Origin: CAVUXJ01 sp963814975
GTDB lineage: Bacteria > Acidobacteriota > Vicinamibacteria > Vicinamibacterales > CAVVIG01
Reading direction: 5' to 3'
DNA length: 64,000 nt
NCBI GenBank assembly: GCA_963814975.1
Contig: CAWFFB010000032.1
Coordinates: forward strand, 62,001-126,000
Position 1 is the stretch's first letter, and the number at the start of each line of letters is the position of its first letter. This document shows, one piece after another, positions 34,539 through 43,265 of this stretch. A program made the translations under genes and the position numbers. The notes beneath the pieces are model-generated. The model made no database searches. It had not been told where the DNA came from and saw nothing but the letters and a program-made list of their open reading frames with translations.

Positions 34539-35476
34539 CTGAGTGGCCGTATCGCCCGCAGGAGAAGACAGCGTCGAGAATATGGTCGGCTGGGTGAAAA
34601 ACTCTTTCCCTCAAACAGCGACGGTTTCTCAATCGCGCCGATCTCTTGACCTTGTTGAGGTATCATGGCATCCGTCGATATGGGTTCAGTGTAACTTTCG
34701 GGGAGAACGGCGGCTTCAACCCACATGGGAAGCACCTCGAATAGGTGTCGCATGATCGTTCTGGAACTGTCCTCAAACAGCTCAGGCTTTCCGTACGTCT
34801 CGCTGTTGCTCTCTTCGCCGACGAGGTCACTTACTCCACGCAGTATCACTACGCGCTTCTCGTTTCGTGACGCGACTCTGGCGATGGCTCCTGACTCCCA
34901 ATCAACGGCGATCGCCTTGTAAAGGCGCCGAAGCAGGGGAATGTCGGCAGGCGCCAGGTCCCTATCCGCAGACACGAGAATGGAGCGCCGCGCCGGCGAA
35001 GGTAGCGACCGGGATCCCAACCAGTCCAAATCGATCGTGGTTGAGTAGCTACGAATCGCCTCCGTCGAGTCACCCATTCGCTCCGTGATGTCATAGACCA
35101 CGGTGCGCTCAGCGAGTACCGTCTCGAATCTTTCGATCTGACCCAGGATGCCGCCGCAGGTACCGAGATTGACGACGACGGACGGATGCCATCGGCTGAT
35201 CCCGTATTGGGCAGATCCAGCTGCATCGATCTTGCCCCACCCGCCTCGCATCACGACTCCTCGCGACGCGCCGCTGTCATGGTAGAAGAACTCCCCGTAC
35301 GGTGTTCGCTCCATCGCGGAGCCCGAGAACAGCTCAGCGACGGCTCGCCATTCGGCGTCCGCCGACACAATCACCACGAACTGGAGGGAATCATAAGAAT
35401 CATGAGCCTCGGAGAGGTCGTTCGGAGTCGGCATCATTGCGACGTGATTCTGCCATGTCCGGCTGCGTCGCCCCAA
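34526..35476 (-). CDS. nucleoside phosphorylase / MTA-SAH nucleosidase-like protein
   Basis: About 300 residues of the PNP/UDP phosphorylase superfamily. Seen: FVVIVSADAEWRAV at the start of the core, VNLGTCGGI near residue 105, AVDWESGAIARVA near residue 192 (the Glu position that binds the ribose in MTA/SAH nucleosidases), and RGVSDLVG near residue 218 (the catalytic Asp position). Ends with a basic tail of about 40 residues. Such domains cleave the N-glycosidic bond of nucleosides; some island versions are immune effectors. The start could be any of three nearby ATG codons. It stands alone in the island. Confidence 0.78.
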   Translation of the reverse strand: MGRRSRTWQNHVAMMPTPNDLSEAHDSYDSLQFVVIVSADAEWRAVAELFSGSAMERTPYGEFFYHDSGASRGVVMRGGWGKIDAAGSAQYGISRWHPSVVVNLGTCGGILGQIERFETVLAERTVVYDITERMGDSTEAIRSYSTTIDLDWLGSRSLPSPARRSILVSADRDLAPADIPLLRRLYKAIAVDWESGAIARVASRNEKRVVILRGVSDLVGEESNSETYGKPELFEDSSRTIMRHLFEVLPMWVEAAVLPESYTEPISTDAMIPQQGQEIGAIEKPSLFEGKSFSPSRPYSRRCLLLRAIRPLRRGR

Positions 35477-36519
35477 AACTCGTGAGAGAGTTCGCGTTAG
35501 TAATGGGTAACGCCGCAGGTAAGAACTACGCTGACCGAGTTCAGGGCGAGCATCCGTGTGGACGATGTAGGTACCGGTCGTCTCCGTGCAGCGCCGGGCT
35601 GCTCGGCGACTCGTCGCCGGCCCGACGATGGGACAATCCCCCTCGCCGCGCTCGCCGCTTTCGCTCCGGTTTGCTCCGTGATTCGAGCGGTCTAGTAGTC
35701 ACTGGCGGCGCGGGACAAACATCTGTTTGTCCCATCACTGATGACCTGCCCTGTCACGCCGCTCAGTGTCTTATGACCGACGACGCTTCTCCTCTCCCAC
35801 CGACCGCCCCCATCACCCCGACCGTCAAAGGCCAGGGGAACCGCATCGCGATTCCTTTGGCGAGAGGTGGCCGCGTTGCGATCCGCGCATTGAAGAGGGG
35901 GCCGAGTTTAAGCCCCAGGAGAAATTGTGAACTGGCCAACAAAGGGTTCTCAAATAGTCAGCGGTTCAAGACGCCGGCGCTCGCCATCTAGTGGACCGAG
36001 GAAGATCGGAAGATAGCCCTCGAGCGTGACCTCTCAGAGCTCCCAACGCATTGGCGGCCTCGGCCGATGGGAATGGGACGCCGCCAACACTCCGCGCCTC
36101 CCCCTGTGGCCCGCCGAGTGGATGCTCGACCGCACGATCCGCGCGGTCCCTCATTTCGAGCTTCCACCTGGCCCCGTAGTGCTCACCGCCGCCGAGCCCA
36201 AAGCGTGGCGCCCGCCGGCAGGGCCTCAACCAAGCACGAGCCGCCAATAAACTCGGCGTGAGCCGGATCACGATTATCAAACCAGGGGCTGAAGCCCGCG
36301 CCGAGGAGCCGTTATCGTCGGGACTCGCAGCGAGAACGCGCTCGGCCGGGGATAGCTCATGTGTCAAAATGCCGTTTACCTCGCGGCGGGCCTCTGGACC
36401 CGAAATTGAACCCAAATGTTCGGCGGTTGAGCGGAAGGAAGTTCCACTCACGGACCTCCACCGCAAGCGCCCTTTCGCTAGTCCCAAGACTATGTCTTCA
36501 TACGCGAGGAGAAGAGCAA
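35477..36519. other. 1-kb stretch with fragments only
   Basis: No solid gene. It holds the palindrome at 35712-35733, a possible short frame from ATG 35773 to 35991 beginning MTDDASPLPPTAPITP (its first 20 bases repeat at 37244), and near 36230-36290 a fragment reading LNQARAANKLGVSRITI that looks like the end of a Fis-type helix-turn-helix with no intact gene around it. I read the region as decayed. Confidence 0.45.
35712..35733. promoter_or_regulatory. perfect 10-bp inverted repeat with 2-base gap
   Basis: Arms GGGACAAACA and TGTTTGTCCC around TC. No T run follows, so it looks more like a dimeric operator or recombination-protein site than a terminator. It lies 40 bases before the MTDDA frame. 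Confidence 0.5.
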
Positions 36520-37028
36520 ATGAAACGAGCAGTGTTCGCCATGATTGCGTCGCTCCTTGTTGTTGGCTGCGAGGATGACAGCCCCACCCAACCGTCGCTG
36601 CTCCAGGTGGGTGGCTTGTGGACCGGGAGTGTAAGGCTCACGAGCGTGACCGGTGGTGAATGCGTCGGCCCGACATTGGCACCCCGCATTGGCATCACGC
36701 AGGTCTACACGTTGGTGATCACTCAGAACGGCGGCGACCTAACGGCAACAGCAACTGAAACAGGCACGGGGATCAACACCAACTATTCCGGCACGGCCGG
36801 CACCAACATCGTCACACCAACACCACATCCCCTAATATCATTCTCGGTTTTCCGTGTTCCGACGGCCAGCGGAGGGACGTTTACCGAACCGTCAGCACGA
36901 TCGATGCATCCGTCAGCGGCAATAGCGGGAACGGCACGGCAGCGGAAACCTACAATGTATTCATACCCGCGACACCAATAGCCGTCGGGATCCTGATCAC
37001 AACCAGCACGTTTACGATGACCCGATAG
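36520..37028 (+). CDS. lipoprotein of unknown function, probable frame break
   Basis: Starts MKRAVFAMIASLLVVGCEDD: a short signal with the lipobox VVGC, so residue 17 is the likely lipidated cysteine. The mature part GGLWTGSVRLTSVTGGECVG, YTLVITQNGGDLTATATETG is beta-rich, like small barrel lipoproteins of Acidobacteria. The first frame ends at 36981, but another frame from about 36828 gives a better continuation (STIDASVSGNSGNGTAAE, ITTSTFTMTR) ending at 37028. GAGGAGAAG ribosome site. Confidence 0.65.
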
Positions 37029-37317
37029 CGATTCAGGCAGTTTGAGTTCCCCGGTTCGTTGTCATGCAACCGCTCATAGACATGTCGCGATAGCCGGTCG
37101 GCGTCAAGGATGACAGCAGAGGACGGTCACTCTTTCACCTGAAAAGGATCGTGGTTCATCGGGTCGGTCCTATGGCCGATAATCGCATTCTTCGTTCTGT
37201 CTTCGTTTGGTTGCGTTGCGGGGTTGAACAGTACGCGGCGCTCTTATGACCGACGACGCCTTCTACCGTCCAAACCGCCGTGCGTTTCGCCATACCTCAT
37301 AGTCGCATGGATAGTAT
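37029..37317. other. non-coding stretch with one gene relic
   Basis: Besides the 18-codon relic at 37246-37302 nothing coding is apparent. The region just before 37318 is AT-rich and leads into a strong promoter. Confidence 0.4.
37246..37302 (+). pseudogene. N-terminal relic of the MADD.xPNR family
   Basis: Eighteen codons, MTDDAFYRPNRRAFRHTS, then TAG. The start resembles MADDFDKPNRPPAP of the gene at 30834-31115. The same first 20 bases also occur at 35771. Confidence 0.5.
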
Positions 37318-37346
37318 TTGACGTCAATAACTATTTGTTGTACAAT
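37318..37346 (+). promoter_or_regulatory. sigma-70-like promoter, leaderless arrangement
   Basis: TTGACG (37318-37323), a 17-base spacer and TACAAT (37341-37346). The start codon follows exactly six bases after the -10 box, so transcription should begin at or next to the A of ATG. It is the best full promoter in the window. Confidence 0.8.
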
Positions 37347-37352
37347 ACTGGT

Positions 37353-37610
37353 ATGAAAGCCTCGAAACCTGCCAAGCACGCGGGTGGGCGTCCTCGCACC
37401 GGCCCGAGCGGCGAACGGGTCAGCGACTATCCGGCGCTCACGGTGCGGATTCCGCTGGCGACGAAACAGAAGCTCGCCAGCCTTTCCGCCTTGCGGCGGA
37501 TTCCGCTCTGGCGTCTGGTGGATGACGCCATTACGGCGTACTTCGAGGGACTGCCCGATGAGGAGCGCCGGCTATTGACACAGTTCGTCAGCCGGATGGC
37601 GGCGCCGTGA
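37353..37610 (+). CDS. small RHH-like DNA-binding protein
   Basis: Eighty-five residues: a basic start MKASKPAKHAGGRPRTGP, then YPALTVRIPLATKQKLASLSALRRIPLWRLVDDAITAYFEGL. A strand (LTVRIP) followed by two helices is the ribbon-helix-helix pattern of small repressors and antitoxins. No toxin partner is visible. It is driven by the strong leaderless promoter just upstream, and it lies next to the integrase remnant, where island regulators often sit. Confidence 0.7.
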   Translation: MKASKPAKHAGGRPRTGPSGERVSDYPALTVRIPLATKQKLASLSALRRIPLWRLVDDAITAYFEGLPDEERRLLTQFVSRMAAP

Positions 37611-37722
37611 CCGTTCTCCGCGATGGTGACCTCTTCGCCCAGCCGGTGGCTCGTGGTTACGGCAGACGGCCGAGGCGTTCACGATAAGCTGCGCGGCAAA
37701 TCTTGAGAAAGGCGGTTCGTAG

Positions 37723-38265
37723 ATGCCACGCCAGAGCGACACCGGCAACGTGAAAACACTCTGCGGCTGCGGGCGGGCTCAATGGTCTTCCTGCGCGCAT
37801 CCATGGTACGTGGATTACAAGGCGGCGAAGGATCATCCGACGCGGCCGAACGATCGCTATCGGAAAAACCTCGACGTCGCATCGGGCCGCCATGCGACGA
37901 ATCTACGCGAGGCGCAGGACGAAGCGCGGCGGGCGATTACGGCGTGGCTCGATGGCCGCAACCCGAGTCACCAGTCTCCGCTCTCATTTCTCGCCGAGGC
38001 TGTCCGCCGTAGTCCAACAATACGGCTCACCAGCTCCCATTTGCTATTCCACGTTGGCCGCATCTCGATCCACATAGTCAGTTCCACAGCACCGGTAGCA
38101 ACTCTCAACGACAGATCTTCGAACACGATATTCCGGTCGGCGAGAAGATGGACACGGGACGCTGCGAAGAGTCTGTTCAGCGAAAGCTGGTACGCACGAC
38201 CTCTGGAAAGGCACGGGGCGCTCTGGAACGGGGTCTCACTCGAAGGTGGGGACACGAGGCGCTGA
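37723..38265 (+). pseudogene. truncated tyrosine integrase (N-terminal part)
   Basis: The first 80-85 residues (GNVKTLCGCGRAQWSSCAHPWYVDYKA, then ATNLREAQDEARRAITAWLDGRNP) match the N-terminal, arm-binding part of tyrosine-type integrases seen in this group, with its Cys-rich CGCGR/CAHPW block. After about 37965 the frame stays open but no longer resembles an integrase, and the catalytic Arg/His/Tyr domain is missing. The break coincides with the attR-like site. Confidence 0.7.
37962..37981. other. attR-like site in the integrase remnant
   Basis: CCCGAGTCACCAGTCTCCGC matches 17 of 20 bases at the tRNA-Lys 3' end (28658-28677), and a shared CTCATT follows nearby. It marks the point where integrase similarity stops. 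Confidence 0.45.
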
Positions 38266-38295
38266 CGCGCCTCGTGTCGGCCCTGGAACTGACTG

Positions 38296-41193
38296 TTAGA
38301 AGGTGAACGCTGCCGCGAACTGGGCAATCCGAGGCAGCAAGGTCGCCTGGACAACGGACAACTGCAGCCCTCCGACAAAGGGCACACCCGTTTTCAGGTA
38401 TTCCGGGCCTGAACGGAGCACCCTCTGGAGCGCGGTGTTGGCGTTGAACGCATTGAAGACGTCCATGCGCAGCTCCAGAGAGCGTCCTCCGCTGAGACCG
38501 AGCCGTTTCCCAACACGCAGGTCCACCACGTGAGTATTGGGAAGTTTGATGCTGCCGACCGGCTCCACGTTCAGCACGATCGATCGAATCGCCTGGCCTC
38601 CCGTGAAGAGTACCTGTCGGGCCTGCGGCGTCCCGCTCCGGACCTCGTAGTTTGCCGCGGCGGAGATATCGAGCGGGAAGGTATACGCGCCCGACAGCTT
38701 GCCCGTCCACTCCCAGGTGTTGTTGGACGCGAAGATCTCCGCGTTGGGATTCATGGCGCACCGGGCCGCTTGTCCGTTCGGCCCCCTGCTGTTGTTGCAC
38801 GAGTACGGGATGTTGAGCTTCGTGGCCGAGTAGGCGGCAAAGAGCTGCCAGCCCTGGGCAAGCCGTCGGATCCCGGCCACTTCGATGGTCTTGAAATCCT
38901 GATCAGCACTGGGATCGTTGACCAGCATCGTGCCCGCGAACTGGCGGCCACGTAACGCGGCGGGGTAGTCGTAGTAGGTGACCGTCGTGCCCGGATCGTC
39001 GCCGTTGCCAACGAGGCCGTCGGGCCCGGGATCCGGATTCGTGATCGGAATGGTGTACACCCCGGGTGGCCGCTGGGTTTCGATGAGGCGGGTCTGGTTG
39101 GTGTTCCGTGAATAGATCCCGGTCGCCCTGACGGCCCAATTCGCCATCAGCTCCCGCTCGAACGAGGCCGAAAACTCGTCGGTCAAGCCCTGCTTCTCGT
39201 CCGGGTTGGGCACGGCGTCGGTCGAGCCCGACAGCCCCTGAAAGTCCGGCCCGTTCGGATTGAGGTTCACTTCCCCATCGTCGTAACTGCGGTTGCCGTT
39301 GCGATCGCGCCAGGTCCAGTTCGTCGTCTGGGCGTTGTTGCGGTTGACCAGCATCAGATCTTCCCGGAGATCCGCGCGCATGCGAACGAAGCGCCCCCAG
39401 CCGCCCTTGATCACGGTTCGGCCGTTCCCGAACAGGTCGTAAGCGGCATGCAGACGCGGTGCGATTGAGTCCCAGACATTCATCTGGACCTCCTCCCAGC
39501 ACTGCGCCACGGCAAAATCCCCGGCTTCGCGGCATTGGGCCGGCGCGTACGCGTTGTCGTGGGCGTAGCGCACGCCAAGGTTGAGCGTCAGCCGCCGGGC
39601 GATCGTCCAGGAGTCCTGCAGATACAGGCCGAGATATCGCGCGTCGTTCATGGGCGTGACCGGAGTGTTGTAGGTGGCGATTTGGAACGGCGCCCCGTTA
39701 TTGAACTGCAGCTGGTAGTTCTCGCCCAGACGCGAGAGCGTCCGCTCGCTCCGCCAGGAAAACAGGTGGTCGAATCCGCCCTTGAATTCATGGTTGCCCG
39801 CCAGTAGATCCGACTTGTACCAGCTCACGACCGCCTTGGTGTGATGACGGAATTCATAGTTCCTCTTCCCATCGTTGACATGGTCACCCGTGATATACAA
39901 CGTGGCGATGTCGGTGGTCGCGATCTTTCCCGGGTTAGGTGAGTCGTAGATTGCGGAGTAGTCGAAGAAACCGTGCTGCACCGAGGTGACGAGCGAACTG
40001 CCGCGCACTCCCTGCCATTCGACCTTCCCGACGTCGACGGGGTTGTAGGCCTTGATCCGCGATTCCGCCGGAACGAATCGACTCGCGTCCCGTACCTGGG
40101 TGTCCTGGGCCTTGTGATAGAAACCCAAGATTCGATTGGCGGGCGTCACCTGATACGAGATTTTCTCCACGTGATAGTACATGTCCGTGGTGAGGACGAT
40201 CGGGTTCCCTGCCTCATCGACGGCGTCCAGAACCTCCCGGTCGTACGACTTCAGGCTGGCAGCACCGAAAAACCAGAGCTTGTTCCGGATGATTCTTCCG
40301 CCGATGCCGCCGCTGAGGTCGATCTGATGGTGAAGCTTGGCCGTCCCTCTTATGCCCTGGCTCCGCAGTTCGTCGTCGACGTTGTTGGCCTCAAACGTGC
40401 TGTTCGTCCCATAAAACGTCGCGTCGCCATGAAACTCGTTGCCGCCGGATTTGATCACCGAATCCACCAGCATGCCGCGCCTGGGCATCTCCGCGTTGCT
40501 TCCCACGCTCTGAACGCGCGTCCCGTCAATGGAGTTGAAGTCGAAATGGGCGCCGCCGGTCGTGCCGAGCACCCCCTCGATCATGTGCCACTGTTCATCC
40601 TGCTGTCCGTAGATCCTCCACACGACGCCGTCGCTCAGACCGGACATGCCGACTTCAAGATTGGTGCGCGCGCCGGGCACCTGGCCCAGGAACGCCTTGA
40701 GCCCATCCCGCGTGGTGGGAAGGACATCAAGCTGCTCTTGCGTCAACTCGGTGCGAGTGGCTGTCGACGTCGTGTCCACGAGCGGTGAGGCTCCGGAGAC
40801 CGTAATGGTTTCCGACACGGCCCCCAGGCTCATCACCTGGTCGACTCGTGCCACGAACCCCACCGTCAACCGCACGCCCTCCCGCCGGAGATTCTGAAAT
40901 CCGGTCAGCTCGTAGGTAACCGTATATACGCCTATCGGCAGGGGGCTCAGACGGAATTCGCCGCGCTCGTCTGTGACGCCGATGACCTGAGGCACCTGCA
41001 ACGCGGGACTCGTGGCCGTGACCGTGACGCCGGGCAGGACGGCTCCCGTCCCGTCTGTCACCTGACCGATTATGCCCGCGGGTGCGGCCGCCCCCTGACC
41101 AGCGGATGCGGGCGCGGCCATCGAGAACCCGCCAGCGAACAGTAGCAAGCCGACGATCGACGTGGGTAACTTCGCGCGAGCGAAACAGTCCAT
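38296..41193 (-). CDS. TonB-dependent receptor with carboxypeptidase-regulatory-like domain
   Basis: A 965-residue outer-membrane protein. The start at MDCFARAKLP follows an excellent AAGGAGG ribosome site. Order: signal peptide (cleavage near ASAGQ), a carboxypeptidase-regulatory-like domain (residues 38-125: IIGQVTDGTGAVLPGVTVTAT), a plug domain with ISVSG-like ETITVSGASPLVDT, and a long beta-barrel ending in an aromatic strand (AQFAAAFTF), the usual barrel signal. The class imports large substrates such as oligosaccharides or siderophores using TonB energy; the ligand is not evident. No TonB or SusD gene is adjacent. Confidence 0.93.
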   Translation of the reverse strand: MDCFARAKLPTSIVGLLLFAGGFSMAAPASAGQGAAAPAGIIGQVTDGTGAVLPGVTVTATSPALQVPQVIGVTDERGEFRLSPLPIGVYTVTYELTGFQNLRREGVRLTVGFVARVDQVMSLGAVSETITVSGASPLVDTTSTATRTELTQEQLDVLPTTRDGLKAFLGQVPGARTNLEVGMSGLSDGVVWRIYGQQDEQWHMIEGVLGTTGGAHFDFNSIDGTRVQSVGSNAEMPRRGMLVDSVIKSGGNEFHGDATFYGTNSTFEANNVDDELRSQGIRGTAKLHHQIDLSGGIGGRIIRNKLWFFGAASLKSYDREVLDAVDEAGNPIVLTTDMYYHVEKISYQVTPANRILGFYHKAQDTQVRDASRFVPAESRIKAYNPVDVGKVEWQGVRGSSLVTSVQHGFFDYSAIYDSPNPGKIATTDIATLYITGDHVNDGKRNYEFRHHTKAVVSWYKSDLLAGNHEFKGGFDHLFSWRSERTLSRLGENYQLQFNNGAPFQIATYNTPVTPMNDARYLGLYLQDSWTIARRLTLNLGVRYAHDNAYAPAQCREAGDFAVAQCWEEVQMNVWDSIAPRLHAAYDLFGNGRTVIKGGWGRFVRMRADLREDLMLVNRNNAQTTNWTWRDRNGNRSYDDGEVNLNPNGPDFQGLSGSTDAVPNPDEKQGLTDEFSASFERELMANWAVRATGIYSRNTNQTRLIETQRPPGVYTIPITNPDPGPDGLVGNGDDPGTTVTYYDYPAALRGRQFAGTMLVNDPSADQDFKTIEVAGIRRLAQGWQLFAAYSATKLNIPYSCNNSRGPNGQAARCAMNPNAEIFASNNTWEWTGKLSGAYTFPLDISAAANYEVRSGTPQARQVLFTGGQAIRSIVLNVEPVGSIKLPNTHVVDLRVGKRLGLSGGRSLELRMDVFNAFNANTALQRVLRSGPEYLKTGVPFVGGLQLSVVQATLLPRIAQFAAAFTF

Positions 41194-41230
41194 CTGCCCC
41201 TCCTTGGTGTCAACGCCGTGAGCGACCCCT

Positions 41231-41275
41231 ACATATGAACGAGAGCGAGCTGCCGACATATGAATGAGAGCAAAC
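41231..41275. promoter_or_regulatory. direct repeat upstream of the TonB receptor gene
   Basis: ACATATGAACGAGAGCGAGC (41231-41250) and ACATATGAATGAGAGCAAAC (41256-41275) match 17 of 20 bases at a 25-bp spacing, 40-80 bases upstream of the receptor start. Tandem sites at near two and a half helix turns suit an activator or repressor. Confidence 0.5.
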
Positions 41276-41670
41276 GGGCGCGAGCCGACGCGGCGTGGCC
41301 TCCCGGGAAACCACGTGACGCCGCAACAAGGGAAAGCGCGATTTGGACCCACCACGAGCACCAGCCGTGGGATCGGTTGTATGGATGAACGGACAGTAGA
41401 CCCGCGGCCAGTGACTGTCAACGCCCAATTTCGCCACGGCCAATTTCGCCAACGTGCCAGGCCAGGCGTCGCCAGGTCATTTTCTTGAAGTCTTGAGGAC
41501 GGGTCGTCGCAGGGGATCCCACCGGGTGCTCAATTGCGTGACCGCATCGGAAGGACGCAAAGTTACGGGAGGGAACTCTGACCGCCTGTCGGGAACCTGA
41601 GGTGAGAGGTCCGACTCGTTCCGCCCCGACGTTACGGCCTTCGAGCGATGCGGATCGCGCGAGGCAGGAG
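41276..41670. other. 395-base intergenic stretch between the receptor and ku genes
   Basis: No gene. It contains a short direct repeat, CAATTTCGCCA twice near 41430-41455, which resembles a small version of the micro-repeat arrays. The remainder shows nothing I can name. Confidence 0.4.
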
Positions 41671-42510
41671 CTACGCGCGTTTCCGCTTGGCGGGCGCCTT
41701 CGGCATCGCGGCCTTCGCGGGCCGCTTTTTGGTCGCACTGACCGTATCGAGACTCTTCCTCAGCGCGTCCATGAGGTTCACCACCTTCGGCGGCGCCTCG
41801 AGGCTCGGTGCCACGATCTCCTGCCCGGCAATCTTGGCATCGATGATCGCCTGCAAACCCTGGCGATACTCGTCGGTGTAACTCGCCAGGTCCAGAGGGC
41901 CGTCGAAGGTGGCGATTACTTGCCGCGCGAGCTTGATCTCCTCCGGCTTGACCAGCGGCGACACGGCGTTCAACTCCTCAACCGCGTCCATGCTGCGAAT
42001 CTCGGCCGCATGATGCAACGTGTGCATCACGATGCCGCGCTGCAGCGGGCGGACGGCGACCAGATATTCGCGGCCGTACAACGCGAGCTTTCCGATGCCA
42101 ACCTTCCCGGTCATGCCGTCGCGCATGACCGCGAAGGCTTCCCCGGCCATGGCACCATCGGGCGCAAGATAGTAGGTGCGGTCCACGTACATGGGATCGA
42201 TGGTGGAGTCGTCGGCGAACTGAACGAGCTCGATGACGCGGGTCGAAGCAGGTCGGACCTTGTCGAAATCCTCTTCGGTGAGCACCACGAAGCGGCCTTT
42301 CTCGAACTCGTATCCCTTGACGATCTCCGAGGCCGGCACCTCACGGTTGCACTGCGGGCACCACCGCTTCTGCTGGATTCGTGTCTGACAGGCGCCATGA
42401 AGCTGGTTGAACGAGAGGGTCCCGCTCGTTTCGGTGGCCGGGAACACCTTGACGGGGATGTTCACCAGGCTGATCTTGAGAAAGCCTTTCCAAGTCGCGC
42501 GGGCAGACAT
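41671..42510 (-). CDS. ku: Ku protein for non-homologous end joining
   Basis: A 279-residue protein with the bacterial Ku core: KGFLKISLVNIPVKVF at the N-terminus, HGACQTRIQQKRWCPQCNREV, EIVKGYEFEKGRFVVLTEEDF and HTLHHAAEIRSMD. Prokaryotic Ku is a homodimer that rings broken DNA ends and recruits LigD. The C-terminal 30 residues are Lys/Ala/Pro-rich, as in Ku proteins with a DNA-binding tail. GGAGGGG ribosome site. No ligD in this window. Confidence 0.95.
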   Translation of the reverse strand: MSARATWKGFLKISLVNIPVKVFPATETSGTLSFNQLHGACQTRIQQKRWCPQCNREVPASEIVKGYEFEKGRFVVLTEEDFDKVRPASTRVIELVQFADDSTIDPMYVDRTYYLAPDGAMAGEAFAVMRDGMTGKVGIGKLALYGREYLVAVRPLQRGIVMHTLHHAAEIRSMDAVEELNAVSPLVKPEEIKLARQVIATFDGPLDLASYTDEYRQGLQAIIDAKIAGQEIVAPSLEAPPKVVNLMDALRKSLDTVSATKKRPAKAAMPKAPAKRKRA

Positions 42511-42532
42511 ATTGGGATGCCCCTCCTCGTCA

Positions 42533-42716
42533 ACGGTTCACGGTTGACAATTCACAAAGCCTTCAACGATCGGCTATCAGCGTTCGGCTCACTGTCAACG
42601 GCAAGATAGCTGACGGCTGCGAGCTGAAAGCCGAGAGCTTCACAATCGACCCGGATTATCGGCCGCAGGACTGTTAACTGTTAACTGTCAACCGCCCGCC
42701 AACAAGCAGCTCCCCC
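42533..42716. repeat. fold-back micro-repeat array upstream of ku
   Basis: Words CAACGGTTCACGGTTGACAATTCAC on the left; TTAACTGTTAACTGTCAACCG on the right, and AGCTGACGGCTGCGAGCTGAAAGCC in the middle. Less regular than the others but built the same way. Confidence 0.6.
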
Positions 42717-43265
42717 TTACGCTTCATCCCGTTCATCGTGGCCGCCCAGATCGAGACCCGTGCCCGAAAAGTGGATCTCGTGATCGCCGATCTTGTCGCG
42801 GAGGAGCCGCCGGGCGGCGCCGTAATGTTCGAGGGGCACGGCCAGGCGGCGGGCCAGGTTACGCAGCCGCGAGATCACGATCAGCGAGACGGCATGCTCG
42901 CTCTCGCGCCAGCTGATCCCGCCGACCTCGTTGTAAGGGATGAAGACCGAGTCCGCCCAGATGCCGTCCTCGTAAAAGCCGCGGCGAATGCGCCGGTTGA
43001 GCGGAACGAGGTAGCCGTAGTAGAGAAACATCATGATCTCCCCAAACGCCTGCTGTCCCGTGAAGACCAGCTTGTAGAAGACCAGGACACCCAGAACCAC
43101 GCCGAGCCCCAGCGACATGCCGTCGTACGCCGGCGTGGGACTCGACCAGATGAGCAGCGCGTCGCGCCGCCGCCTCATGAATCGCACGTACTCCAGCAGC
43201 AGGCGGGTGTTCGCGACGAGGAAGCCAGCGCCCAGCAGCAGAAGCGTACCGGTGAGGACATTCAT
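42717..43265 (-). CDS. membrane protein of unknown function
   Basis: A 182-residue protein with an N-terminal membrane segment (VLTGTLLLLGAGFLVA), a polar basic stretch (RFMRRRRD), two further hydrophobic segments (GLGVVLGVLVFYKLVF and EIMMFLYYGYLVPL), and a soluble C-terminal half beginning GFYEDGIWADSVFIPYNEVGGISW, which resembles a pleckstrin-like small membrane-associated domain. No function recognised. It lies between arrays, downstream of efp. Confidence 0.7.
   Translation of the reverse strand: MNVLTGTLLLLGAGFLVANTRLLLEYVRFMRRRRDALLIWSSPTPAYDGMSLGLGVVLGVLVFYKLVFTGQQAFGEIMMFLYYGYLVPLNRRIRRGFYEDGIWADSVFIPYNEVGGISWRESEHAVSLIVISRLRNLARRLAVPLEHYGAARRLLRDKIGDHEIHFSGTGLDLGGHDERDEA

Larger units (their letters stand above)
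28658..37981. mobile_element. decayed tRNA-Lys-integrated genomic island (phage-satellite-like)
   Basis: Bounded by the tRNA-Lys gene and an integrase remnant with a matching 20-bp end. Inside lie phage-type genes (terminase small subunit, a ruined second copy, HGGxSTG protein), an IS256-type insertion, short orphan genes, broken genes and long non-coding stretches, a clear contrast with the dense core on both sides. No capsid, portal or terminase large-subunit gene is visible, so it is a remnant or a satellite, not a whole prophage. Confidence 0.65.

Noticed and set aside
36230..36340. Fis-type helix-turn-helix gene
   Set aside because: Only about 20 residues look right; no start, upstream domain or steady frame exists, so it is at most a relic.
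37353..37610. Antitoxin of a toxin-antitoxin pair
   Set aside because: The RHH-like shape fits, but no toxin-sized gene is adjacent in the right place; the following frame is the integrase remnant.
28658..37981. Complete prophage
   Set aside because: No portal, capsid, tail or terminase large-subunit genes are visible and the integrase is truncated.
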